DNA from: Verrucomicrobiales bacterium
GTDB lineage: Bacteria; Verrucomicrobiota; Verrucomicrobiia; Limisphaerales; J093
Reading direction: 5' to 3'
Assembly (NCBI GenBank): GCA_015075445.1
Contig: JABTUJ010000020.1
Coordinates: 62,001 to 126,000 of the forward strand
Length of the DNA: 64,000 nucleotides
Made by a program: the position numbers and the translations under genes. The notes below the pieces were generated by a model. That model did not search any database and was not told the origin of the DNA. It saw only the letters and a list, made by a program, of their open reading frames with translations. How positions within the stretch are numbered: the stretch's first letter is position 1; every line of letters starts with the position of its first letter. Positions 1 to 7,783 of the stretch are shown piece after piece.

Positions 1-793
1 GCGCTGAGCCTGGCGCCGGGCGTGGCGGTCAGACCGCGCAAGTCCGGCTGGGTGGGGTTGGACGAGGAGGAACTGCGCCGCTCGCTGGCCCGGACCAACG
101 CGATGCGCCATGTCCTCACAGGCCGCGTGACGATCGAGGGCGAGACGCTTGCGCTGGGGCTGCGACTTTTCGAGAACGGCGCGGACCCGCCGGTGTGGGC
201 GGAGACGTTCACGGGAAGCACCAACCAGTTGATCGAGTTTGAACGACGCGGGTTGGCCGGGGTGCTGGCCAGGTTCGAAGTGGCGGTTCCGGAAGAGACG
301 CAGCGCCGGATCGACGTGCTCCTGACGAACAACCTGGCCGCGCTGGGGTTTGCCCGGCAGGCCGCCAGCCAGTATTACGCGCGAGGCGACACCCAAGTGG
401 CGTTTACGGAAGGCATGCGACTGGTTCAACGAGCGTTGGCCTTGGACCCCGGCTACGTCGAGGCCGACTACTCGGACACCTATTTCCTACGCTGTGTGGC
501 CATGGACCGTGCGCCGGTTGAGCTCTGGCCGAAGGTGCGCGGACAGCTCGACGCGATCCTCGACGGCGCTGCTGGCGGTTGCGCACGCCCGGCAGGGGGA
601 ACGAGCCAAGGCCGAGGCGGTCTTGCGCGAGCTGCTTGGCCACCAGCGCTCGCGGCCCTACCTGAACCCTTACTTTGTCGCGCGGGTTTACGCGGCGCTT
701 GGCGAGAAGGAACTGGCCATGGACCGGCTGCAGCACGCCATCGACGATCGGTGCGAGCAGCTCGGCATGGGGAAAGACCAATGGCCGAGGTGA
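1..793 (+). pseudogene. Broken TPR-repeat protein, TolB/adenylate-cyclase-associated type, truncated at left edge
   Basis: The reading frame is already open at base 1, so the 5' end lies outside the window. The first part (to about base 560) resembles the module that precedes TPR repeats in regulatory proteins: a LTGRV segment, then WAETF, then a TPR-like stretch around ALALDPGYVEADYSDTYF. After about base 560 the protein sense continues in the next frame (ALLAVAHARQGERAKAEAV, then YFVARVYAALGEKELAMDRL), which is the usual last TPR of such proteins. The middle TPRs seem to be missing and the C-terminus stops early at 793. I read this as a deletion plus frameshift, hence a pseudogene. Family-level assignment only. 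Confidence 0.6.
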
Positions 794-902
794 GGGAGAG
801 CGCTGCCGAACAATGTGTCGGGCGGGGCGCCCGCGACGGCACCCGGGGCGGGTGCGCTCCCCCCAACGAGAGCACGTGCGGCTCTCGGTGGGAACAGGGA
901 CG

Positions 903-1003
903 AAAAGCGCCGCTGGAAGTCGCCGCACTCCAAACGCGTTGCGCGTGCCAGACGTGCGGGGGTCGCGAAGCGTCTGGAGTGCGTCGCGCTTGAGCGCCGC
1001 TTT
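903..1003. repeat. Imperfect inverted repeat (family C) in a 366-bp gene-free gap
   Basis: The gap 794-1159 contains no convincing gene. Within it, CGCACTCCAAACGCG at 924-938 faces a near-complement (GCGTCTGGAGTGCG, 970-983) with one mismatch. The similarity extends outward in broken form (AAGCGCCGCTG near 904-915 against GAGCGCCGCTTTG near 992-1004). The unit could fold into a long hairpin. A short related stretch, CGCGAAGCGTCTGGAG, lies at about 59336-59351. This looks like a dispersed REP-type element and not a gene. Confidence 0.6.
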
Positions 1004-1159
1004 GCGTGGCCGGCGGGCCATCCCGCTGCGGGCGAAAAACAGCCCGAATTCGCGGCCGCAAGCGCCTCCTGCGGCTTCAAGCTACGGTTAATATACTCCG
1101 CGCGAGCAGGTTCGCGTGGTCCTACCCCGACCGACAGGCTGGAAGCCCGCACCACAGGT

Positions 1160-2170
1160 TCATGGGAGGGTGGCGTCGGCGCGGCGGGGGCGGGTGCGTT
1201 GTTCGGCGAAGAACTGGCGCAACAAGCCGGCGCAGTCGGCCTGGCGCACGCCGGCGGTGATCTGGCAGCGGTGGGGGAGGGTGGGGACCTGCAGGAGGTT
1301 CAGCACGCCGCCAGCCGCGCCGGCACGCGGGTCGCTAGCGCCAAAGACGACCCGGCCGACGCGCGCGTGCACGATGGCGCCGGCGCACATCGGGCACGGT
1401 TCCTTGGTGACGTAGAGGGTGCAATCGTTGAGGCGCCAGTCGCCGACCGCCGCCTGGGCCTGGGTCAACGCCAGCATCTCGGCGTGGGCGGTGGCGTCCT
1501 TGAGGAGTTCCACCTGATTGAAGGCCCGGCCAATGACGCGACCGTCGCGAACCACGACCGCCCCCACCGGCACTTCTGCCGCGGCATAGGCCCGGCGCGC
1601 CTGTCGCAGTGCCTCGGTCATGAAATGGTCATCGCTGCCTTCTTCATTCTCCCTTCTCCATTCCGCTTCATGGGGGGGGCAGCTCGAGGCTTCGAGGGTC
1701 CATTCGTGGCGGCCATCGGCATGGATGTGGCAGTGGGCGGAGAAGAAGCCGCCCCGGTGCTGCCAGAACAGCGGCCAGAGCATCTCGCGGTCGGTCTGCG
1801 GCAACGCGAGCGTTTCGAGTTCGGCGCGGGGGAAGAAGGCGAAGCGACCCTCGCGGATGGGGGACGGGAGGGTGGTCAGGCGCGGCCGCACCTCGAAGAG
1901 GAACATCAGCCAGTGGGCCTGACCGAGGTAGCCGTGTTCACTCACGAGCCCGGTGAAGTGCAGGTCGGCAGGCGTGAGTTCGAGGGCGAGTTCTTCGCGG
2001 GCTTCGCGGCAGGCGCAGGCGTAGGGGGATTCCCCGGAGCCGGTCTTGAGCTTGCCCCCGGCCGGGCTCCACTGGCCGCGGTTGGGTTCGCGGGCGCGCT
2101 CGAGGAGGAGGATCTCGTCGCGCGGGTTGAAGCAGTAGAGGAGGGTCGAGATCTTGTGAGGCAAAGCCAT
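1160..2170 (-). CDS. tadA: Nudix hydrolase fused to tRNA-specific adenosine deaminase (TadA)
   Basis: One uninterrupted 336-residue frame holds two enzymes. Residues 1 to about 165 are a Nudix hydrolase: AGGKLKTGSGE followed by REAREEL at 55-61, with the glycine-rich loop two residues longer than the usual Nudix box. Residues 184-336 are a complete TadA-type deaminase with the zinc ligands HAE (H229, E231) and PCPMC (C259, C262). TadA converts A34 to inosine in tRNA-Arg(ACG). A methionine at residue 184 (base 1621) could start TadA alone, so the product may be a fusion or two proteins from one frame. The gene lies 11 bp after dxr and is probably the last gene of that operon. The Nudix substrate cannot be told. 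Confidence 0.85.
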   Translation of the reverse strand: MALPHKISTLLYCFNPRDEILLLERAREPNRGQWSPAGGKLKTGSGESPYACACREAREELALELTPADLHFTGLVSEHGYLGQAHWLMFLFEVRPRLTTLPSPIREGRFAFFPRAELETLALPQTDREMLWPLFWQHRGGFFSAHCHIHADGRHEWTLEASSCPPHEAEWRRENEEGSDDHFMTEALRQARRAYAAAEVPVGAVVVRDGRVIGRAFNQVELLKDATAHAEMLALTQAQAAVGDWRLNDCTLYVTKEPCPMCAGAIVHARVGRVVFGASDPRAGAAGGVLNLLQVPTLPHRCQITAGVRQADCAGLLRQFFAEQRTRPRRADATLP

Positions 2171-2181
2171 GAGCGGGCGGG

Positions 2182-3318
2182 TCAGGCGGCGGCCGTGGCC
2201 CGGGCCCAGGCGTCCGCCTCGAGGATCTGGTCGAGGCGGGGGTGAGGCAGGACGCGATGGGCCGCCATGACGCGCGCCACGGTTTCGGTGATGCCAGAGA
2301 AGCCGAGGCGGTGCTGGCAGAAGGCCTCGACGGCGACCTCGTTGGCGGCGTTGAAGACGGCCGGCATCGTGCCGGCGGTTTCGCCGGCTTGACGGGCGAG
2401 GGTCAGGGCGGGGAACCGCTGGGGGTCCGGCGCCTCGAAGGTCAGGGTGCCGATCTTGGGGAAGTCGGTTTGGACGCGGTCGCTGGCCATGCGTTCGGGG
2501 TAGGTCAACGCGTACTGGATGGGCAGGCACATGTCGGGGGTGGAGAGTTGGGCGAGGAGGGAGCCATCGACGAACTCGACCATCGAGTGCACGACGCTTT
2601 GCGGGTGGACGACGACGCCGACGCGGTCCATTTCGAGGTCGAACAACCAGCGGGCCTCGATCATCTCGAGTCCTTTGTTGAAGAGCGTGGCGGAGTCGAT
2701 GGTGATTTTGGGGCCCATGCTCCACGAGGGGTGCTGCAGGGCGCGTTCGACGGTGATGCCGGCGAACTGGTCCGGGGGAAGGGTGCGGAACGGGCCGCCC
2801 GAGGCGGTGAGCCAGATGCGGCGCACGGAGTCGGGCGGTTTGCCGTCCAGGCACTGGAAGATGGCGGAGTGTTCGCTGTCGACGGGGAGGACGCGCACGC
2901 CGTGAGTGCGGGCTTCGGCCATGACGATTTCGCCGGCCATGACGAGGATTTCCTTCGAGGCGACGGCGAGGTCTTTGCCGGCGCGGATGGCGGCGAGGGC
3001 GGGGGCGAGGCCGGCGGTGCCGACGATGGCGATGAGGACGATGTCGGCGGCGGGGAGGGTGGCGAGTTGGAGGAGGCCCTCGGGGCCGGCGTAAACGCGC
3101 GGGTGGGTGCCCAGGGCCCGGGCGAGTTCGGCGGCCTTGGCGGGGTCCTGAATCGCGATGGCCTCGGGGGCAAAGCGCTGGGTCTGTTCGAGGAGCAAGG
3201 GGGCGTTGTTCCCGGCGGCGAGGCCGACGAGGCGGAGGTGGTCGGGGAGGTCCCCGGCGACTTTGAGGGTGCTGGTGCCGATGGAGCCGGTGCTGCCGAG
3301 GAGGACGACGTTTTTCAT
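2182..3318 (-). CDS. dxr: 1-deoxy-D-xylulose-5-phosphate reductoisomerase
   Basis: This cytoplasmic enzyme makes 2-C-methyl-D-erythritol 4-phosphate from DXP with NADPH, the committed step of the MEP isoprenoid pathway. The 378-residue length is normal. The NADPH-binding loop GSTGSIGTSTL is at residues 8-18. The central catalytic segments ASKEILVMAGE and PVDSEHSAIFQCL and the substrate loop SGGPFR are all present. The start ATG follows cdsA by 16 bp, the common bacterial pairing of lipid and isoprenoid genes. The frame is intact and complete. Confidence 0.96.
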   Translation of the reverse strand: MKNVVLLGSTGSIGTSTLKVAGDLPDHLRLVGLAAGNNAPLLLEQTQRFAPEAIAIQDPAKAAELARALGTHPRVYAGPEGLLQLATLPAADIVLIAIVGTAGLAPALAAIRAGKDLAVASKEILVMAGEIVMAEARTHGVRVLPVDSEHSAIFQCLDGKPPDSVRRIWLTASGGPFRTLPPDQFAGITVERALQHPSWSMGPKITIDSATLFNKGLEMIEARWLFDLEMDRVGVVVHPQSVVHSMVEFVDGSLLAQLSTPDMCLPIQYALTYPERMASDRVQTDFPKIGTLTFEAPDPQRFPALTLARQAGETAGTMPAVFNAANEVAVEAFCQHRLGFSGITETVARVMAAHRVLPHPRLDQILEADAWARATAAA

Positions 3319-3334
3319 GGGCGGACGCCGCGGT

Positions 3335-4261
3335 CTAGGGGCGGGTCAGGACGTGGCGCAAGTATAGGTACATGAGGGGCGCGTTGAACAGGATGCTGTC
3401 GAGAAGGTCGAGGATGCCGCCGATGCCGGGGAAGAGGCGGCCTGAGTCCTTGAGGCCGGCCTCGCGCTTGAAGAGGGATTCGATGAGGTCGCCGACCACG
3501 GCGCCGACGGCGAGGATCAAGCCGAGCAAGATGGCGTGGCGGGGGTTCATGCCGGTGAGGCGTTCGCCCGCCAGGGCGGTGATCAGGAGGCTGGCGCCGA
3601 CGGAGAAGACCAGGGCGCCGGCGAAGCCCTCCCAGGTTTTGCCGGGGCTGATGCGCGGGATCATCTTGTGGCGGCCGAACACCGAGCCGGTGGCATAGGC
3701 GCCCATGTCGCTGAACTTGGTGACGACCAGGAAATAGATGAGGAAGAGGCGGCCGTCGGCGCCGGGGATGAAATTGATTTTCTGGACGAAGTTCAGGAGC
3801 CAGGGGACGTACATCAGGCCGAAGAGGGTGGTGGAGATGGCGAGGAGGCCGTCGGGGTTGGACCGGGCGACGAACTGACGCAGGCACAAGCCCAGGACGA
3901 AGACGACGAGGATGCCGGTTTCGAAGTCGTTGGCTTTCGAGGGCAGGCGCTGGGGCAGGACGGCGCCCGAGAGGTAGAAGAACGTGCTGGCCATGAGGAG
4001 GACGCCCGCGGCCAGGCCCCAGAGCTTGAAGCAAACCAGACCCCGCCGCTCCACAAGCCCGTAGAACTCGAGCAGCCCGGCGCCGGCCAGGAGCGTCATC
4101 AACACGACGAAGCACCCACCAGCGATCATGGGGTGAGGGGCGAACAGGGCCGCCACCACGACGGACCAGAGGAGCAGTGAGCTCCCCAGCCGCTTGAGGA
4201 AGGTGACGGAACGTCTGGTCGGGGCGCTCGGAGGGGAGGTGGAGGGGGTGGACTCGGTCAC
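3335..4261 (-). CDS. cdsA: Phosphatidate cytidylyltransferase
   Basis: This 308-residue integral membrane enzyme converts phosphatidic acid and CTP to CDP-diacylglycerol. At least seven hydrophobic segments are visible, starting with LLLWSVVVAALFAPHP and MIAGGCFVVLMTLLAGAGLLE (in part). The C-terminal CDP-DAG synthase signature is present (ISPGKTWEGFAGAL, then GDLIESLFKREAGLKDSG, then PGIGGILDLLDS). The usual histidine of PGHGG is isoleucine here, which I cannot interpret. The gene ends with TAG, 16 bp before dxr. It lies 51 bp downstream of the epimerase-like gene. The usual uppS partner is not adjacent. Confidence 0.9.
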   Translation of the reverse strand: MTESTPSTSPPSAPTRRSVTFLKRLGSSLLLWSVVVAALFAPHPMIAGGCFVVLMTLLAGAGLLEFYGLVERRGLVCFKLWGLAAGVLLMASTFFYLSGAVLPQRLPSKANDFETGILVVFVLGLCLRQFVARSNPDGLLAISTTLFGLMYVPWLLNFVQKINFIPGADGRLFLIYFLVVTKFSDMGAYATGSVFGRHKMIPRISPGKTWEGFAGALVFSVGASLLITALAGERLTGMNPRHAILLGLILAVGAVVGDLIESLFKREAGLKDSGRLFPGIGGILDLLDSILFNAPLMYLYLRHVLTRP

Positions 4262-4312
4262 GGGGATGCGAGGGGCGGTACCGGCCGGACAGGGGCGCGG
4301 AGCGGGTGGGTC

Positions 4313-5638
4313 TCAGCGGGACGCGGGCTGGCCAAAGGTCTCGATGAACTTCACCACGGCGCGCAGGTCGTGGTAATTGGCCTTCCACTGGTGGGCCTTG
4401 GCGGTGCTCTTGGGCTGGCCGTCGGCGGTGACGGATTCGAGCCAGATGCCGTCGGCTTCGAGGATCTGGTGGGCGCGAAGGAAGCCGAGGAGTTTGGCCA
4501 GGGCGGTGCGGTAGGCAGGGTTCTCCTTGCGTTTCAGGCCGTCCGTGAGGGCGGCCAGCCATTCGGACTGCACCCACCAGATCTTGTCGGTGTCGCTGGC
4601 GGGTTCGTCGCCCACGCCCCGATTGTAGAGTCCGCCGCGTTCGTGGTCGGTGCCGCATTTGAGGGCGTGCTCGAGGATGGCGTCGAAGTGGGACCAGGAG
4701 GGGCGGCGACCGAGCACTTCCTCGGCGCGGACCATGAGCCAGGCGAACTCGACGTTGTGACCGTAGGAGAGGCCGGCGCTGCGCGGGTCGGCGACGGGTG
4801 CCCAGTTGGGCTGGCGGTGGAAGCAGGATTTGGCGGGGTTCTTGGGGTAAAAATATCGCTGATTGAGGCGGAGGGCTTCGAGGAGGGACTTGCGCACGTC
4901 GCGGTCCTGGGTGGCGTCGAACAACTCGGCCAGTGCCTCCATCCAGTGCAGGTGGGCGTTGGCGCTCTTGAGTCCGGCGCGTTCGACCTCGATGCGCGGG
5001 TCCTGCTCGGTGAGCAGTTCCCAGTCGCGCGTGTGGTGTTCGCCCCAGCCGTCGTGCCGGCGGTCGTGGCACCGCTCCTGGATGACGCGGTAGAGGTCCA
5101 TGGCGTGGCGAAGTGCGGCGGGGTCTTCGCTGGCACGGTGGTACTCGACGAGGGCATAGACCACGAACGCCTGGCCGTAGAGGTATTTGCGGTCGTTGAG
5201 GGGTTGGCCGTCCAGGTCGGTCCGCCAGTAATAGCCGCCCAAGTCACGGTCGCGGAAGCGCTCGAGAAGAAACTGGTAACCCTGGCGCGCGGCGCGGAGG
5301 TAGTCGCGCTGGGGATCGCGATAGCCCTTGAGGTGGGCGTGGGCGAAGCCCCAGACCATGCGGGCCTGCGACACGAGCATCTTCTGCGTGGCGGGCGGGG
5401 CGGGTTTGGCGGCGTCGTCGGACAGGAGAAAGCCGCCCCGCTGCCAGTCGACGCAGCGATCGTACCAGTAGGGCAGCACCTTCTCGCTGAGTTCCTGGCG
5501 CAGGAGGGCGGCTTGCACCGGGAAGTCCTCGAAGGGATTTGCGAGAGCGCGGGGTGGCGCGAGCAGGGTCAGGCTCGCGCCGACGCCGGCCGCCAGGAGG
5601 GCGGTGAGCAGGGGGCAGCGGTTCACGGGCCCGAGCAT
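4313..5638 (-). CDS. Secreted AGE-family (N-acylglucosamine 2-epimerase / cellobiose epimerase-like) protein
   Basis: The frame from the ATG at 5638 gives 441 residues, beginning with a signal peptide (LLTALLAAGVGASLTLL, then PPRALA). The mature part is an (alpha/alpha)6-barrel of the AGE superfamily, marked by QARMVWGFAHAH, GYYWRTD, YGQAFVVYALVEYH, SYGHNVEFAWLMVRA and KIWWVQSEWLAAL. These carry the conserved His, Trp and Glu residues of sugar 2-epimerases. The substrate is unknown: family members act on N-acylglucosamine, mannose or cellobiose. An upstream in-frame extension exists but lacks the secretion signal at its N-terminus, so 5638 is preferred. It probably heads the minus-strand operon leading to cdsA. 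Confidence 0.85.
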   Translation of the reverse strand: MLGPVNRCPLLTALLAAGVGASLTLLAPPRALANPFEDFPVQAALLRQELSEKVLPYWYDRCVDWQRGGFLLSDDAAKPAPPATQKMLVSQARMVWGFAHAHLKGYRDPQRDYLRAARQGYQFLLERFRDRDLGGYYWRTDLDGQPLNDRKYLYGQAFVVYALVEYHRASEDPAALRHAMDLYRVIQERCHDRRHDGWGEHHTRDWELLTEQDPRIEVERAGLKSANAHLHWMEALAELFDATQDRDVRKSLLEALRLNQRYFYPKNPAKSCFHRQPNWAPVADPRSAGLSYGHNVEFAWLMVRAEEVLGRRPSWSHFDAILEHALKCGTDHERGGLYNRGVGDEPASDTDKIWWVQSEWLAALTDGLKRKENPAYRTALAKLLGFLRAHQILEADGIWLESVTADGQPKSTAKAHQWKANYHDLRAVVKFIETFGQPASR

Positions 5639-5715
5639 CCGGCGGTCGGGGCGCGCATTCAATCGCAAAGGCTGGACCTGAGGCGGACGCTGCCGCATGC
5701 TCGCGGCCGACGTCC

Positions 5716-6012
5716 ATGAACCAAGCCGATGCACTGGAAGCCCTCGAGCAGTTGCGGAAATCCCTGCTCGAAGGGATCGCGGGTGATCTGCCCGCCTAGG
5801 GAAAGCGGTACCTGGGGTACCTGATCGAGGAGCAGATTGGGGCGGCCCGGCTGCACCTGAAGGCGCTTTACGAGGCCGGGCTTGAGGTGGGGCCCGGGTT
5901 CGCGGGGGTGGCTGCGTGTGAGGGACATCCAAAGTACGCGTTTTGGACCGAGGGCATCCGGCGCCACATCGCCTTGTGCGAGACCAGCCTGCGCGGTGAG
6001 CCCGCCGCGTGA
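5716..6012 (+). pseudogene. Small alpha-helical protein gene interrupted by an in-frame TAG
   Basis: Starting at the ATG at 5716 the frame reads MNQADALEALEQLRKSLLEG and so on for 27 codons, meets TAG at 5797-5799, then continues sensibly (KRYLGYLIEEQIGAARLHLK, later HPKYAFWTEGIRRHIALCE) to TGA at 6010. Without the TAG it would encode about 98 residues, mostly helical. It fills the gap between two minus-strand genes and opposes hemY. I do not recognise the family. The coherent continuation after the stop suggests a recently inactivated gene. A sequence error is the alternative. Confidence 0.5.
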
Positions 6013-6023
6013 GGGCACGTGGG

Positions 6024-7445
6024 CTACGAGGGCGTGGTGAGGTGGGTCTGGATGCGGTCGGCGATGGCGAGGGCGGAGAGGATCGAGTCGCTGAGGGAGA
6101 TGCCGTCGCGGTAATGGCCGGCGAAGAAGAGGCCCGGGGCCTGGGTTTCGGCGGCGCTCATGAGGTCTTTGAAGCGGCCGTAACCGAGTTCGTACTGGGG
6201 GATGGCCCGCGGGTAATGGACGGAGTGGGCGAAGGTGGGTTCGCCGGTGACACCCAGCAGGACGCGCAGGTCGGCGAGGGTGAGCGAGACCAGTTCATCG
6301 TGGGGGAGGAGGGCGAGATCGGGGGCGCGCGTGCCGCCGACATAGCTGGTGAGGGTGACCTGGCCGGAGGGAGCGCGGTAGGGAAAGAGCGAGGAGGAAA
6401 AGAGGGTACCGAGGATGCGGAAGCCCTCCGCCTGGGGGATGAGCATGCCGAAGCCATCGAGGGGATGGCTGACCTGATCGCGGTCGAACCCGAGCACCAC
6501 GCTGGCCACGGGGGGATAGTGGATCTGGCCGAGCGGCGCGAGATCGACGCCGGCGGGGGAACGGACCTCGATTTCGGCCAACCGGTAGGCAGGGGCGGCG
6601 AGCAGAACGGCGGTGTGTTCGCTGGTCTGCTCCTGTTCGGTCGGACTGGTGTGAACCCGCCAGCCGTCCGGGATGGACTCGAGGACGGTGACGGGGGTTT
6701 TCAGGCGGAGGGCGGTGCCGAGGCGGGCGGCGAGGGTGTCCGGCAGGACCTGGAGACCTTCGTCGAAGGAGAGCTTCCTGGCTTCCTGTTTGGACACTTC
6801 GCCACGGCGGCGGCGGTCCTTGGCGCCGAAGATCTGGCCCTTGATGAGGGAGCCGTACCGGGCCTCGAGGGCGGCGAGGCGAGGGAAGCCGTGCTGGACG
6901 GAGAGCCGGGCGGGGTCCCCGGCGTAGATCCCGGCGATCAGGGGGTTGATGGCGTAGTCGAGGAACTCGCGGTTGAGGCGGCGGAGCACGAAGTCCGCGA
7001 CGGTCTCCTCTGTGGCGTCGGTGAGGCGGGTGAGGAAGGGTTCGCGCAGCAGGGCGAGCTTGGCGCGCCAGGAGAAGAGTTCGCAGGTGAAGAAGCCCGG
7101 GGGGGAGGTGGGCATGCGGACGGGGCGACGCCAGCGGACGAGGTAACGGTTTTCGGCGGCGGGATCGGAGTGGAGGAGGCGCGGCTCGAGCCCGGCCTCG
7201 CGCAGGAGCTGGGTGATGCGGTTGGAGGTTTCGAGGAGGGAGTTGGGACCGAACTCGGCGAGGTAGCCGCCCTGGCGAAGGGATTGGATGACGCCGCCGA
7301 CGCGGTGGCTGGCCTCATAGACGGTGACGGGGATGCCGGCCTGGTGGAGTCGGAAGGCGGCGGTCAAGCCGGTGATGCCGGCGCCGACGATGGCAACGGA
7401 CCGGCCGGCGGTGGCCGTGCCTGCCCGGGTCGAGTGGTTGTCCAC
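6024..7445 (-). CDS. hemY: Protoporphyrinogen/coproporphyrinogen III oxidase, HemY type
   Basis: This FAD-dependent oxidase of late haem synthesis has 473 residues, the usual length for HemY. The dinucleotide fold is at residues 17-33 (VAIVGAGITGLTAAF) with the second FAD contact YEASHRVGG. The C-terminal FAD motif is LFFAGHYRDGISLSDSI, with the alanine-rich final helix ALAIADRIQTH. It oxidises coproporphyrinogen III or protoporphyrinogen IX, and the sequence alone does not decide which. It is membrane-associated in the family. No other haem gene adjoins it here. The frame is intact. Confidence 0.93.
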   Translation of the reverse strand: MDNHSTRAGTATAGRSVAIVGAGITGLTAAFRLHQAGIPVTVYEASHRVGGVIQSLRQGGYLAEFGPNSLLETSNRITQLLREAGLEPRLLHSDPAAENRYLVRWRRPVRMPTSPPGFFTCELFSWRAKLALLREPFLTRLTDATEETVADFVLRRLNREFLDYAINPLIAGIYAGDPARLSVQHGFPRLAALEARYGSLIKGQIFGAKDRRRRGEVSKQEARKLSFDEGLQVLPDTLAARLGTALRLKTPVTVLESIPDGWRVHTSPTEQEQTSEHTAVLLAAPAYRLAEIEVRSPAGVDLAPLGQIHYPPVASVVLGFDRDQVSHPLDGFGMLIPQAEGFRILGTLFSSSLFPYRAPSGQVTLTSYVGGTRAPDLALLPHDELVSLTLADLRVLLGVTGEPTFAHSVHYPRAIPQYELGYGRFKDLMSAAETQAPGLFFAGHYRDGISLSDSILSALAIADRIQTHLTTPS

Positions 7446-7783
7446 GGTGGGCAGATAGTGCCAGCAGCGGCGCCCGGGTCAAACCCGGGAGCGTGACCGG
7501 GGTCCTGAACCGACCACGGGGCACGCCTCTTCTGCATTCTGCATTCTTCCTTCTGCCTTCCGGTTCAGGGTGAGGGGCGGGGAGCGGTCGCGGTGTCGGG
7601 GGCGAGGTCAACGATCCAGGCCTGGGGGAGGCTACGGCTGATGACGGCGCGGGTGAGGTTGATCCAGCGCTGGCAACGGTCGAGGATGGCGCTGTCGGAA
7701 GTCACGATGGGTCGCGATGGGAGTGGGTGTCGGGCATGGGAGGAGGATCTCGGCGATAACGGGTTCTGCCGAACACGAAGACG
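7446..7783 (-). other. Gene-free gap with a possible orphan C-terminal coding fragment
   Basis: No complete gene is visible in these 338 bases. On the minus strand, about 7570-7710 reads SDSAILDRCQRWINLTRAVI, then SRSLPQAWIVDLAPD, before a TGA. It has no start codon or upstream domain, so it looks like the tail of a lost gene. I do not recognise the family. A polypyrimidine stretch (TCTTCTGCATTCTGCATTCT near 7528) contains a short direct repeat. Confidence 0.35.

Noticed and set aside
1160..2854. Start of the Nudix-TadA gene at 2854
   Set aside because: The extra 228 residues lie antisense-frame within dxr and are low-complexity; the Nudix fold begins at 2170 directly after dxr.
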